Part shown: in pieces, positions 46,359 through 59,042 of the stretch
Position numbering within the stretch: position 1 is the stretch's first letter
Layout of the letters: each line of letters opens with the position of its first letter
Assembly: GCA_002104985.1 (NCBI GenBank)
Contig: MCGO01000014.1
Span: 62,001-126,000, forward strand
Direction of reading: 5' to 3'
DNA: 64,000 nt
From: Rhizoclosmatium globosum
Lineage: Eukaryota > Chytridiomycota > Chytridiomycetes > Chytridiales > Chytriomycetaceae
Notes under the pieces: model-generated
What the model saw: only the letters and a program-made list of their open reading frames with translations
What the model was told of the DNA's origin: nothing
Databases searched by the model: none
Program-made: the position numbers and the translations under genes

Positions 46359-48293
46359 ATGGTGTGTAGTGAAGTTGACCCTCTTGATTTTGAATTCTGC
46401 TCGAATTCAATGAAACATCCCTCTACTCCAAACTTTCGTTACAAGACGCTTCCAATTCGTACAGACCGTGAAGTCAAATACATGGTCGTGCTCAACGAGA
46501 TCCTGATCAAACCGGAGTGGTGGATCAAGCTCAAGGACGAGGCGATTGCAGCAAAGTGGAAGGGCGAAGTCCGCGGCGGAATCACGGCTTTGCTCAGGCC
46601 CGGTGGAGGTGAATTAAACGACGTCTATGGGAATGCAGAAGGTATTTTTGATCGGAGGAGGAATAATGGCGGAACATGAGTAACAATCTGTCACAGACAC
46701 AAAGGAAAACCTGGTCGCGCACGTCGTTGACAGCGAGTTTGTGAATCAAGTCACTGATTATCTGTTTCAGGTATATTCGCCATCCTCTGCATTGAAGCTT
46801 GTGATATTTACTAATGAGCAAAACTCACCGAAACATAGGAACTTCACTATATAGCAAATAATCGATTAATAACACAAAAGAATGGCGCTATTATTTCTCC
46901 AACGTCTAGTCACGGCGTCTTCATTTCTGATTCCCTCATTCCTCGGGATATGGTATCGCAGTTAGCTCAACATGCTGCATCCGTTGAAGCAATCTCGTTC
47001 ACAAAAGCGAAATGGCACGAAGGATCTGATGGAAAAGTTCTGGACTTGATCCATCCCTCTGACTATTGTCTGGTGTATGGACGTTCGCATCAACGGGAAA
47101 GAATTACGCAGCCTGTGGGATTCAAAGTACTTGAATACAAGGGACCTAATGGTGGAGATATTTCTCGAAAGTTTCAATGGCTTCCAAGTGAATTCAAAGT
47201 GAATGGTGAAGGAAATGTCTCTATTCGTTCATATATCAACAATCTGAACCGTCGCCAGTGCCCCGAGTTGCAAAGTAGTATTCTATCAGTATTTGAAACT
47301 ATGGTTCCCATGTTTGAACTTGCGTTGGGATCATTACAGTCAGTTCCCGTCAACAGAATTCGAGCTCCGTTGGCTAATAATGCTTATCAGCTTAGTCAAG
47401 GGCGCTGGGAGCTTGACGAGTATTTACGCGATAAATATGGTGCGAATGTGAACTTGAATGACCAAGCTCTTCAACATAGTACGCTTTATGACGATGATTA
47501 TGACGAGTTCGTGGACAACCTCATGGAACGAATTTCTAGACGACCCGTGAATATTCCAGGCCTCCCAACTGAGCTTAGCTCACTGAATGATTCAGAAGTT
47601 TGCAGATTCAGTTTGGCTGGACGCAACCTGCAAGTAATCGTAAAAATGGCCAGCATTCACTTGACTCCTGAGAAGCCAGTCTTTAATGGCGGAAGTTGGC
47701 ACTTGGAAGGAATGGAAAACGAATCTATTGCAGCCACAGGAATCTTATACTACTCAATGGACAACATAACGTCTTCTCGCTTGACGTTCCGAAATGTCCA
47801 CGAATCTGACAGAGATGGAGTTTTTGTTTATGAGCAAAGTGATTTCGGTGGACTTGAAAAGGTCTTTAATTTCACTAACGAGGTTTCCACCAACGTTCAA
47901 GTATGTGGACAAATCGAAGCGCGTGAAAACCGATGCGTTGTGTTCCCGAATTATCTTCAACACAAGGTGGAAGATTTTGAGTTACTCGACAAGACACAGC
48001 CAGGCCATCGCAAGATTCTAGCATTCTTTTTAGTTCACCCCGATTTCAATGTGACCTCAACAGCAGACGTGGGGATGCAACAACTTGAATGGCTTGCAGC
48101 AGAGTTGTATGGGATCTGTGGACTTGGGTCGAAACTGCCTCTCGAAGTTGTTCGTCTAATTGCAGGTTTCACTCGTGCAACATTGACAGAGAAGCAGGCA
48201 CAGAGAGTAGCTCATCTAGTTATGGAAGAGAGAAAGAATACTCCCAAGGATGGGTATGCTAATGTTCAGAGTATTGTCCTGTGTGAGCATTAA
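46359..48293 (+). CDS. DUF4246 family protein (copy 2, intact)
   Basis: 603 residues in three exons (46359-46641, 46697-46770, 46839-48293; introns 55 and 68 bp). DUF4246 hallmarks: VLNEILIKPEWWIKLKDEAI near the N-terminus, IHPSDYCLVYGRS, EVRSYINNLN-like IRSYINNLNRRQCPE, VIVKMASIHLTPEKP, GGSWHLEGMENESIAATGIL, DNITSSRLTFRN, ENRCVVFPNYLQHKVEDFEL and GHRKILAFFLVHPDFN with STADVGMQQ. The WHLE and QHKV histidines plus the following Arg resemble the metal and co-substrate ligands of a double-stranded beta-helix oxygenase, which is inference since the family has no assigned activity. An alternative start is ATG 46410. This is the only copy of three with a fully open frame. Confidence 0.88.
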
Positions 48294-48474
48294 TCAGCCA
48301 TGAAAACTGTGGCTTAACAAATAATCATAATTAACTTCCTTGTTGATTTAAACCTGAATATATTGCTGTTCTGTATTGCATATCAATTTCAAGACCCTTC
48401 CGGCCCTACCCTCCTCTGAATATCGAGCGAGTGGGCCAATATCTTGATTTCCCCATATAATCTCCAAATAAAAG

Positions 48475-50342
48475 ATGCAAGATCCTGTGTTCCGATACAA
48501 GAAGCTCCCAATCCGCACGCATCGCGAGTCTTTATACTTGAGAGTTCTCAACGAAATCCTCATCAAGCCGGAGTGGTGGATCAAGATCAAAGAAGAAGCG
48601 GTTGTTGACAATTGGAGGCAGGAGGCCCGATGCGGAATCTCGGCATTGCTTCTTGGCAACAATGGTGAAACGGGAGTTGGGCAAGCGAATGCCGGACCTG
48701 AGGCTGTGGAATTGGAACGTAGTGCTGATGTTGAACCAACAGCCGTGGATGCCGACATAGACACAGAACAACAGCCTATAAGACATGTCACAGATTCAGT
48801 TTGTAAACCAGATCGTAAACTTTCTATTCCAGGTTTGCTAATCTGTTTGGGACTGATCGCATCATCTTACTCAAACAACCCTGACAGGAACTCGAATACA
48901 TTGCCGCGAATCGCTTAATCGTTCACAAGAATGGCGGAACAATTGTTCCAACGTCCAGCCATGGTGTCTTTATCTCGGATAACGTTGTTCCAATACAGAC
49001 CATCTCTCATTTGGCTCGATATGCTGCAGCCATTGAATCTGAATCATTGAAAAAGAATAAGTGGCACGAGGGCTCCGACGAAAAAGTTCTTAACTTGATT
49101 CATCCGTCGGATTACTGCTTGGTATATCGACGTTCGTTGAAAAGAGGGAAACTCACACAGCTTATTGGATCCGAGCCCTTTCAATACACTGGTATAACTT
49201 ACGGTGATGTGTCCGAAAAGTTTCAATGGCTACCGTCAGAGTTCAAGGTGAATCAAGATGGTGGTGTCGAGATTCGTTCCTACATCAACAATCTGAACCG
49301 TCGCAAACATCCTGAGGTGCAAGATGCAATCAAATCAATATTTGAAAGTATGGTTCCAATGTTTGAACGCGCGCTTGGATCTTTTGAGACACAACCTACA
49401 AACAGAATCAAAGCCTCCTTGAATAACAACGACTACCAGCAAGATCAATATGAGTGGCAATTCGATGAATATTTACGTCACAAACACGGTGTGAATGTCA
49501 ATTTGAAGGATCAATCGCTGCGAGAAGCCGCTGAGGATGATAATGAACTTGACGAGTTCATCGACAGCCTTTGGGAATCAAAAAGATTCCGTCCAATTCA
49601 CGTTCCTGGATTACCAAAATCGTTTGAAGTACCTGCTGACTCTGAGGCACACTGTTTCAACCTTGCTGGTCGCCACCTTCAAGTTATTGTCAAAATGGCC
49701 AGTATTCATTTGACGCCTGAGAAGCCTTCGTTCACTGGTGGAAGTTGGCACCTGGAAGGAATGGAGAACGAAGCTATTGCGGCAACAGGAATCTTATATT
49801 ATGCAATGGACAACATTACATCTTCGCGATTGACCTTCCGAAACGTGCACGAGCATGATGAAGACGTTAACTTTACATATGCGCAGCATGATTACGTAGG
49901 TCTGGAAAAGGTATTCAACTTTGAAAACGCGTCAACAAATAATGTTCAAATCTGTGGTCAAATTGAAGGTCGGGAGAATCGCTGCGTCGTGTTCCCAAAC
50001 TTTTTGCATCACAAAGTTGAAGATTTTGAGCTTCGGGATAAGACTCGTCCTGGTCATCGCAAAATTCTGGCTTTCTTCTTGGTTCACCCAGACTTCAAAG
50101 TTATTTCAACCGCAGATGTCGGAATTCAGCAACTTGACTGGGCTGCGGAGGATTTGTTCCGGATTGGTGGCTTTGGATCCAAGTTGCCCATGGAGATTGT
50201 AAGACAGATTGTTGTCGCAAGTGGCGGTTGTTTCTCAGAGAAAGAGGCCAATGAGATGGCTGATCTGGTTATGGAAGAAAGAGTAAATACACCAGAAGAA
50301 TGGTATGCTAACGTCCAGCACATCAATCTTTGCGAGCACTGA
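48475..50342 (+). CDS. DUF4246 family protein (copy 3), one frame break
   Basis: Tandem paralogue of copy 2. Exon 1 from ATG 48475 (MQDPVFRYKKLPIRTHRES, LNEILIKPEWWIKIKEEAV) reads to about 48797, where a net two-base deletion (or one-base gain) relative to copy 2 shifts the frame; the correct continuation is FVNQIVNFLFQ. An intron of 55 bp then joins to ELEYIAANRLIVHKNGG and the rest is open to 50342: IHPSDYCLVYRRS, VIVKMASIHLTPEKP, SWHLEGMENEAIAATG, GHRKILAFFLVHPDFK. The two copies agree over the last ~440 residues, with most differences in the linker before PGLP. The break is not in a homopolymer, so it may be a real mutation. Confidence 0.75.
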
Positions 50343-50428
50343 TCTAGAAACGTTGTGTTGAAATGAACTATCTTTATTTTCTATTAACACAATGAATAAA
50401 TAATAAGCCCCAGAACGCGAACACTGAT

Positions 50429-51374
<946 letters not shown>

Positions 51375-51486
51375 ACGTCAAACAACTGAACAAACTATCA
51401 TTATTGGGGTTCTTTTTAGATACTGTAGCATAATAAAAGAAATATACATTTGTACGTAACTGAGTATTATCAAGAGATTTACATCC

Positions 51487-53270
51487 ATGGTCAATCCGAC
51501 CGTTTTCTCGGATCATGACGTTCTTTCGCTCGGCTATGTCGTTGCCGTCCTTTTGATTTTATCCGTTTGCCTAATGTTTTTTCTATTCTGGTTCGCTTCG
51601 TTTGAGGTCATCAGGCTTCACTCTCGTCTGACTTGGCAACTTGTCTTGACACCATTCAACAAAATTCTCACTGTGATGAACTTGTCGATTCTTCTTATTT
51701 TCTTATCTGAAACTGTTTCGCTCTTTTGGTTCTCGTCTGCGGAGATTGATGATCTTTGGATCCGTTTTGTTCGTCCATTTCAAACTCTGTGCTTTGCACT
51801 CTTTTCTCAGTCTTATCTGTACTATAGTTGGCAAAGAGGGTAAATTCTTAATTGTTGAAAGTTGTAGCTTAACCTGAATACAGTGATAAGTCCGTTGAGT
51901 CTATGATGCCAGAAAGGCTTATTGTGTTCAAGTGCTATATACGTTTCTCAATCCTTACGTCAATTGCTTCTGTTGTTTCTCAAATAGTACGCAGTATTAT
52001 GTTCACTGTATCGAGTACTTACTACTTGGTGTTCGGCCTCTCTGTTCTTGTTTTAACACAAACAATTCTCTTTGATGGAATTGTTCTTCTGGTATTCCGT
52101 ATGCATACAATCGAAACCAAGATGAATGATGCTGACAGTGTTGATGCGCACTTTGGTATTGTTCTCCATTACGGCCTGCTCGCGCTGCTTTCATTGACAT
52201 TCACTCTTACATCAACAATATTGTCCTATGTAGTCAATGGTACGAAATCTTTCATTGTTCTTCGAATATTTACGTATATTCTCTTGTTCCTGACGTATGT
52301 GTCGTTGGTGATGTTGAAAGTGGCGTTGTTTTGGGACAAGGTACGGAAAGAGGAAGAGGAAAACTCAAAATTGCAACAAGTCATTGGCAAAGAGGAGATA
52401 GAAAGACGGAAACAAAGGTCCTTAGATGCCCACAGCAGATCAGGCTCAATCGATAGCAATATTTATCTTTCGGCTTTGTTTCCCTCTCGTGAATCTCTTG
52501 ACAACTTGAGTAACTTTTCGCGCCACAAGCGAGAGTCTACCAACAGTGGCTTCTCAGCCGACAAAACCAGCGAAAAATCTGAGCTTCGAAAGTATTCCAT
52601 GGATTTATCTCGAGATTCATTCGACAGACCAGAGTCCACCAAACTGCAGAAAGGGCCAGGGTCATTGATGAGATATGCTTCTATTGAATCTCTTCGTGAT
52701 TCTGTGAGCTCAATGTCCACTCCCAAGAAGAAACCATTGCACAGGCATAAATCCGTTCAGTCCTCACCCAGAAAGTCTGCTCTCCAAATTGATGACGAGG
52801 ATGAATATGGCTGTAATGCAAATGAATTGGGTTCCAAATCCAAGAGTCTACTAGAGCTATATTCCAACCACGATAAACAGGATGCGATCAGTGATATTGA
52901 CCTAACTAATATTCGCGATACCACCGCGTCCGAGCCAAAGTGTCCTCCCAAGTCAACGACACAAGAAAACAGTCCATATCAGTCGCTCGATCGGCAAAGT
53001 CCAAAGCGATCAAACTCTCTTGATAGCAATAATCCCCGGCAATTTGATCGCGACAGCCGAACCAATATTTCAATTGATCGGTTTCGAGGATCGACTGACA
53101 CATTATCGAAACTCACTACAACTAAGCCATTGCGACCAAGTAACCTTCGTGAGTTTTCTTCTCCAGATGTGGCGACAGAATCTCCAGATGACACGGATGA
53201 GAATGTTGATGATTCAGAAAACGAATCGAAATGGAGTATTGCTTGTACTTATCGTGGCTCTGAATCTTAA
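51487..53270 (+). CDS. seven-helix membrane protein with long Ser-rich tail
   Basis: 579 residues in two exons (51487-51839, 51884-53270; intron 44 bp). Helices: VVAVLLILSVCLMFFLFWF, PFNKILTVMNLSILLIFLSE, FQTLCFALFSQSYLYYSWQR, FSILTSIASVVSQIVRSIMF, YLVFGLSVLVLTQTILFDGI, GLLALLSLTFTLTSTILSYV and IFTYILLFLTYVSLVMLKVALF, seven in total. The PFN helix-2 start and the YSWQRG loop after helix 3 match the tandem copies at 18877 and 20025 (PFNILL, YSWLRG). About 290 residues of Ser/Asp/Arg-rich cytosolic tail follow, with many SxxS and RxxS sites suited to phosphorylation. A GPCR-like role is possible, but no known family signature is visible. Confidence 0.75.
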
Positions 53271-53339
53271 ATAAATAAAATGATTATATGACGAGACAAA
53301 TAAAAGAATAGAATGTTATTGTTTGGAAGAGAAAAACAA

Positions 53340-53411
53340 GACTCCTTGGCGCAACGGTAGCGCGTTCGTCTCCAAAGCGAAAGGTTGCGTGTTCAAATCA
53401 CGTAGGGGTCA
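53340..53411 (+). tRNA. tRNA-Trp (anticodon CCA)
   Basis: 72 nt, no intron. Acceptor GACTCCT pairs with AGGGGTC; D arm GCGCAACGGTAGCGC; anticodon stem TTCGT/GCGAA around loop CTCCAAA (anticodon CCA); T arm GCGTGTTCAAATCACGT. Internal A and B boxes are present, and a T-run (TTTT at 53415-53418) follows as Pol III terminator. The 3' end A is the discriminator; CCA is not encoded. Confidence 0.95.
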
Positions 53412-53439
53412 AACTTTTGGTTTTTGACTTTCTCTTGGA

Positions 53440-54051
53440 ATGTCCCTTACAATTTCGTTGCGCATTTCCCGTACTCTGCGCCTCAATGGAACCCATGGTA
53501 CCTATCGCTATTATTCTCAAAGGCCTGGATCTGTGAAGCGAGCAGCCCCTGCAGGCAGCCCTGCAGGTGTTTGTTCAACACCAGGCCCACAGCCTCGTTC
53601 CTGCCCTCCGTCTCTGCTTACATCCGAATACCATCCTGAGAAGCTGGTCAAGTCTCAGTCGGAGTCTATACCGTCCACGATCAAATCTTGGGTTCCTGGG
53701 GACTCTTTCTCATTAGAAACGATCAATAGGGACGTCCTCGCAACAGCTTTGGATCGTATATCACTCGAGATTGACCAATTGAAGGAAGCATTGAAGAATC
53801 ATGAACTGCGACGAGATATGATGGATGCAGGTTCACCGGCACGGCAAATGACTATCAACGCCATCATTATGGTTTCCGGACTATTATCAACTGCAATCAA
53901 GGCGAAAGAAGCTATCATTGTTCTACAGAAAGCTTTGCGACAGGGTGGAAACGCCAGTGAAGTAGAGAAAGCCGTCGCCACTCTAACTCCATACTACAAT
54001 GCAGAACGTGGCTTTCTATTTGATTTTGAACCACCCTACTTCCTTATTTAG
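53440..54051 (+). CDS. hypothetical protein with likely mitochondrial presequence
   Basis: 203 residues, single exon from ATG 53440. The N-terminus SLTISLRISRTLRLNG is Arg/Ser/Leu-rich and lacks acids, as in mitochondrial targeting peptides, followed by YRYYSQRPGS as a cleavage-like context. A Pro/Cys-rich linker follows, then a helical region DVLATALDRISLEIDQLKEA, TINAIIMVSGLLSTAIKAKE and AIIVLQKALRQGG that is amphipathic or coiled coil. C-terminus FDFEPPYFLI. No known domain recognised. The start is only 29 bp after the tRNA gene. Confidence 0.6.
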   Translation: MSLTISLRISRTLRLNGTHGTYRYYSQRPGSVKRAAPAGSPAGVCSTPGPQPRSCPPSLLTSEYHPEKLVKSQSESIPSTIKSWVPGDSFSLETINRDVLATALDRISLEIDQLKEALKNHELRRDMMDAGSPARQMTINAIIMVSGLLSTAIKAKEAIIVLQKALRQGGNASEVEKAVATLTPYYNAERGFLFDFEPPYFLI

Positions 54052-54105
54052 TACCTCGTCATTACAAATAATATTCTGATTCCTCATGAAAAAAGAGTTT
54101 TGTCA

Positions 54106-56242
54106 ATGGGGAAAGTCTCGAAAGGAAGTAAAGCAGCTGCCGATGGACCACCAAAGGAGCAGTTCCAGCTCAAATATTTACGCTTCAGCTGTAACGATCT
54201 GGCGCGAACCAAAGAGTTCTATGTGACGCTGGGAATGTCGGTAGAATGGCAACTTCGCAGCAGCAAAACCCCATTAAATACACAGACCCCAGCAACTCCA
54301 AACGTTCCTCCTACAGCAGACGCGACTAAAGATCCAGAGAAGAGACGACGTGCGGCCTTCTCTCCGCGTTCCCAACTTAATTCTAACAAGCATAAATCAC
54401 AGCATCACTAGTTCAAAAAATCCAACAAATATCGGCAAACAAGAAAGCTGCTCAAGACGCGGCTGCAAAAAAGGCCGCGGACGAGCTGGCGGGAATCTTA
54501 ACGGCAGCTCCTGTGGAAGAAGTCAAACCCCAGCCACAACCAGAACCACCCGCTGGATCGCCGAACGTATTCAAAACGGATTTATGCATGTCCTTCTCAA
54601 TTACGCCGTCAAACAGCACGGAGCATCCTGATCCCACACAGTTTCAACTGATTTTCTCGAATATCAGTACACATGTATAGTTAAAACTTCGAATTTGATC
54701 CATCAATCTTATAATCACTAAAAATAGAAGCCGTCTTCTCAATCCAATTCACGTACCAACTCGAGAGTAAATTCTCGAAACAACTCTGCCATCAACAGGT
54801 CCATCAACTTCAATTTTGGCGTTGAGGATAAAAAAGAGAACAAGAAAAAGGAACGGAACCAAGAATACTTAGTGATATACGTCCATCTTCTGCCCCGTCT
54901 TGTCAAACGTCTGGCTCAAAAAGGTTAACACTTTCTTCGTCATTTAACCACACGTTTTAACCAGAATATAAAGGCTTCGTGTGTTCCTTACCAATCACAC
55001 CATTTCAAGGTGCTCAAATCGCCATCTTACAAGATCCAAATGGAATCGAAGTTCGGCTCATCGAACTTACAGAAGCACAGTCAGAGGACCCCAACGTTCT
55101 CGTCAAGCGACAATGGTTTGCAAGAGTAGGATACTATACGATACCAAGCGTGAAACTAGACCACACGTCGCGATACTATGAACGCATGTTTTCGTATATT
55201 GGAGCTCCCGTTGCACCAGCAGCTGGACCCGGAGGTATCCCAGCGCCGCCAGTGAAGAAAGAAAAGAAGAAGAAGGGTATGGCGGCAGAGGCGGGGACGC
55301 ATGCGAATACAGCTGTTGAGTGTCGTTATGTGTTGTTGAATACTTACCTTTGAATAGGGTGTCCGACTGATCGACTCCGAAGAATATGTTGTTGGGCTGA
55401 CGAAGACGCAGTTTTTGTGGTTTGGTAATGAGCCGAGAAGTGTGGGAACGTCGATTTGCTTTACTGGGAAAGTGATTGCAGAATCACAAGAGGCGCGACA
55501 GATGGATCGGTCTGATTCATTATTGATGGGTATTGGTAAGTTTATATTGGCTCAGACAAATGAAACTGATTGAATTTAGGGATCGAGGTACCCAGTTTGG
55601 ATGGATTGTTGAAGCGCTGGGAATGGGAACGGCCCAACGAAGTATTATGGTATTACTTCATTCACAGTGAGACATGAATACTGAATTTTATGAATCAGGG
55701 AACCAGGAAGAATTCGCATTCCTGGCATTGGACAATATCAACGTTTCAAAGACCCAAACAACGAATTGCATCTCGAAATCTTCACTCCAAAAACAATCGA
55801 CCCTGCGGAAGCTGCAAAAGAAGCCGCAGCTCTCGCTGCGAAAGAACTCGCTGTCAAGGAAGCTACAATGGCTGCAAAATCTGGAAAGGCTACACCTCAC
55901 AGAAGGGGCGACGAAGATGTGTTCAAGGAATTAGAGCGTGAACCAGAAATCAACAAGGATCATTTGGGTGGACTTTCGAAAACGCTTTCAGAAGGTGCAA
56001 TCCAAGTTCCACCACTTGCTGAAATTACCAGTGTCACAAACCCAGCTGAAGTAGCGGAGGAAGAGAGACGATCGTCACCAGAAAAGGTTCTTCCAATTCC
56101 GCAAACCATTAAAGTCAAAATGCAGAAGCTTGAGAATGATGCTGCCAAGTTTGACGACGTTGAGGAGTTGGTTGACGAGAGCCGTGCTGCTGAAAAGTTG
56201 AGTCCAACAGATCGGCCAAAGAGCCGTTCCGCAAAGTTCTAA
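54106..56242 (+). CDS. VOC (glyoxalase-fold) protein with Lys/Glu-rich tail
   Basis: Start ATG 54106 (MGKVSKGSKAAADGPPKEQF). First VOC half: YLRFSCNDLARTKEFYVTLG then a charged insert (KKAAQDAAAKKAADELAGIL, KPQPQPEPPAGSPNVFKTDL) and QIAILQDPNGIEVRLIEL. Second half: FARVGYYTIPSVKLDHTSRY, LIDSEEYVVGLTKTQFLWFG, GIEVPSLDGLLKRWEWERP, and NNELHLEIFTPKTIDP. The Pairs of VOC modules match glyoxalase-type proteins, but the metal ligands are not clearly all present, so catalysis is uncertain. The tail (~55750-56242) is Ala/Glu/Lys-rich and ends KSRSAKF. Five or six exons are needed; several intron boundaries (e.g. ~54342-54411) keep phase, others are less sure. Confidence 0.65.
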
Positions 56243-56314
56243 GATAGTAAAAAGAGGGAAAAAGAATAAAGTCGAGGTTTGGGTGGCTTTAAAAACATCA
56301 ACCAATTTGCAAAG

Positions 56315-56921
56315 ATGGACAAGATCAAGGAGGTTTGTACGCTCCCTCGCAACGGATAAGGACCTGACCTTGAATGCCTTAGAAACTTGAGAAGCTTCGT
56401 ATTGAGGCTGACGAGAACAACGCCCGCGCGGAGGCAGCTGAGGCGTTGGTTAAGGAGCTGAAGGCCAAGGTTGAGAAGCAGGAGACTGAGATCCAGGGCC
56501 TCAACAACAAGGTTACCCTCCTCACTTCCGATCTTGAGCGTACCCAAAAGCGTGCTGACGACTCTACTTCTGCGTGAGTGTTTGATGTTGTTGTTGCTGC
56601 CTGTGAGGGCTGCCCTTATTATCCTTGTTACTCCTTCCTTGTAAGCTGGCAGACGGAATCGATGATGTAACGATGATATGTGGTACATCTTGCATAGTTT
56701 GGATGCACTGGCCTTGTAGCTTGTTCTAGAATGTGATCACTAATGCACAGCTTTCCAGGCTCCGAACCCTCGAAGTTCAAGCTGAACAATACGAGCGCAA
56801 GGCACGCCAGCTTGAATCTGAGAAGGCAGCATTGGAAGCCAAGCACGATGATTTGAATGAAAAGCACACAGCCCTTAAAACCGACTTTGAAACCACAATG
56901 AAGTCTCTCGAGTCAATGTAA
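56315..56921 (+). CDS. tropomyosin
   Basis: Start MDKIKE at ATG 56315, a hallmark fungal tropomyosin N-terminus; introns 56333-56382 (50 bp) and 56574-56758 (185 bp). The rest is an uninterrupted charged coiled coil with heptads: KLEKLRIEADENNARAEAA, GLNNKVTLLTSDLERTQKR, then LRTLEVQAEQYERKARQLE and KTDFETTMKSLESM. Tropomyosin stabilises actin cables and regulates formin and myosin action. The predicted 123 residues are short compared with yeast Tpm2 (161), and the gap falls at intron 2, which may hide an additional small exon. No Cys or Trp, as expected. Confidence 0.88.
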
Positions 56922-56993
56922 ACGAGGCCCTATTAATAACTAGATTGGTGTCCAATATACAAAACTATTCGTTTTCTCTTAATTCTTAATCAA

Positions 56994-58905
56994 ATGTTTT
57001 CGTTTCTTTCGCCGCGCCACCGATCAGAATCATTTGTCTTCAAGAGCCTCCGCGGCCCGGCTCCTCATCCAGACAAACAACCGATGCCTCCAAAGTCGCC
57101 CGCGCGCCAAATTCAGCAAGAAAAGCCAAAGATTGAAACTCCGCCGCCGCGATTTCAAGCCACAGAATACATTGACGAAAACTCGGTCTCAACAGACTCA
57201 AACTCAAAGTCAAAGTCGAATACACAGTCAAATTCGTCAAAGAACTCGAGAGCCTCAAAGAACGCAGATGCCGCGACCGCTGCTCTCGCCCATTTTATCA
57301 ATCAGAATCCAAACCTGAATAAGGACTTTCTCGCCCACTATCATTTGGTTTCTCAACTTGGAGTTGGAGGATTTGGCTTTGTTTGTGGAGCTGTTCGTCG
57401 AACTGATGGCCGTAGCGTCGCTGTCAAGTTTATTGTGAAACACCGAGTGCATACCTGGCACACAGATGGATTGCGTAAAATCCCCCTTGAAATATATATT
57501 CTCAAACAGGTATTTCTTCGACGCCTAATCGCTTCGACTAACTCTGAAGTAGGTCAAACACCCAAATATTATCTCATACGTTGACTACTTTGAAGACAAC
57601 AAGTTCTTTTACTTGGTCACAGAAATCTTTGGAACTCCTTGGGAACTGGAGCCCACAGACACGGCTTCCAGAGACTTATTTGCTCCATCTGATTCTGTTG
57701 AAAATGCTGTTATTCCCCCTGAGCCAACGAACAAATCCAAATCGACCGTTGGTTCCGATTCGTTACTTCAAACCGATATTCCGCAGAAACAGTCCTTTTC
57801 GTCAAACAAGGGCTCAGTGGTGGGTTCAGGTTCAGGTTCAGGTTCAGGTTCAGGTTCAGGTTCAGGTTCAGGTTCAGGGTCAGGCACAGGTTCACATCAC
57901 CAACTTACATCTTCAAAGTCTCCAATTTCAGCCATTCGTTCCACGCTCGCTTCTATAATCTTTCCTTCAAACGATGAAGAAGAATTCGAGGAAGAACGAA
58001 GGTCACTCAACGTCTTCCGAAACAAGGAGCCAGATGACTCGAAAGAGCAAAGAGCAACGTCCGATCCTGCAACCGCCAACCAGCCTCTGAAACGTCAATG
58101 GGTACATTCATCCAAGCCTCAAAAGAAAGTTTCGTTGAATCTCTATAAGGATCCACTTCAATTTACTGATGTTTCACGCTCCATCACCTGTCCGGTATGC
58201 ATTCTCCAACATCTCTGAATATAAATTAAGCCAAAAGCCACCAACACACGTAGAATATTTCCACTCTTCGCCGCCTTCCATCGATGGACCTCTTTGAATG
58301 TATTGAGAGAAACGACCGCCTTGACAACACAACCTCTCGCTACATTTTCAAGCAAATCATGAGTGCAGTCGCGTATCTTCACTCCCACGGCGTTGCGCAC
58401 CGAGACCTCAAGGACGAAAACATTGTGATCGATGCCGAGTATGCAGTCAAATTAATTGATTTTGGTAGCGCAACGCTATTACACGAGTGGAACGACGAAG
58501 TTGATTTAGATTTGAGGGATGTCGCGGAGAAGGAGAATATGCAGGGAAATTATCATTCGCGGTTCCAAGGAACGTTGCAATTCGCGCCACCGGAAGTGTT
58601 GAGTGGATATCGGTACCATGCACGACCGGCAGATATTTGGGCGTGTGGAATATTGTTGTAAGTGCGTCGTCTTGTGGTGGGATAGACATCTAAGTTGATT
58701 TGTAAGATACACCATTCTTTGCGGCGAAACGCCATTTTCTTCAGTGATTCAAGTCGTTTCCGAGCCACCTAAAACTCCGCGATACGAATGCGATCCGAAA
58801 GTGATGGAGTTGATGAATTGGATGTTAGCAAAGGATCCACAGAAACGACCAACAGCGAAACAAGTGTTGGAGAACTTGTGGGTGACAGGGGCTTTTGAAA
58901 TATAA
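56994..58905 (+). CDS. PAS-kinase-like protein kinase without PAS domain
   Basis: Kinase domain: GVGGFGFVCGAV glycine loop, AVKFIVKHRV with the ATP Lys, HPNIISYVDYFEDN, then after a long insert DLFECIERNDRL, HGVAHRDLKDENIVID and VKLIDFGSATL, and FAPPEVLSGYRYHARPADIW. The KDEN and IDFGSA words and the ISYVDYFED/YLVTE block are diagnostic of the PAS kinase (PASK/Psk) group, which controls glycogen and lipid metabolism. Between the N- and C-lobes is an insert of ~180 residues, partly (Gly-Ser)n. The N-terminus is only ~110 low-complexity residues, with no PAS domain visible. Four introns; exon 1 ends KQ at 57509. The activation loop also carries an acidic insert (VDLDLRDVAEKENMQ). Confidence 0.85.
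57825..57878 (+). repeat. TTCAGG hexanucleotide repeat, coding
   Basis: Nine perfect TTCAGG units followed by two degenerate ones (to 57890). In frame it encodes alternating Ser and Gly inside the kinase insert. Unit number can vary without frame loss. Confidence 0.9.
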
Positions 58906-59042
58906 GTGCGAAGATTAGTTAATCGAGTCGTAAGATATTGCTTCACAAGTGCCAGATTGTATTTGATTTGATTTGTTATGTTGTTTGGCTGATAAAGGTT
59001 GTATCACTGCTATACAAAACTATCTTCAAAACCCCAAAAAGA

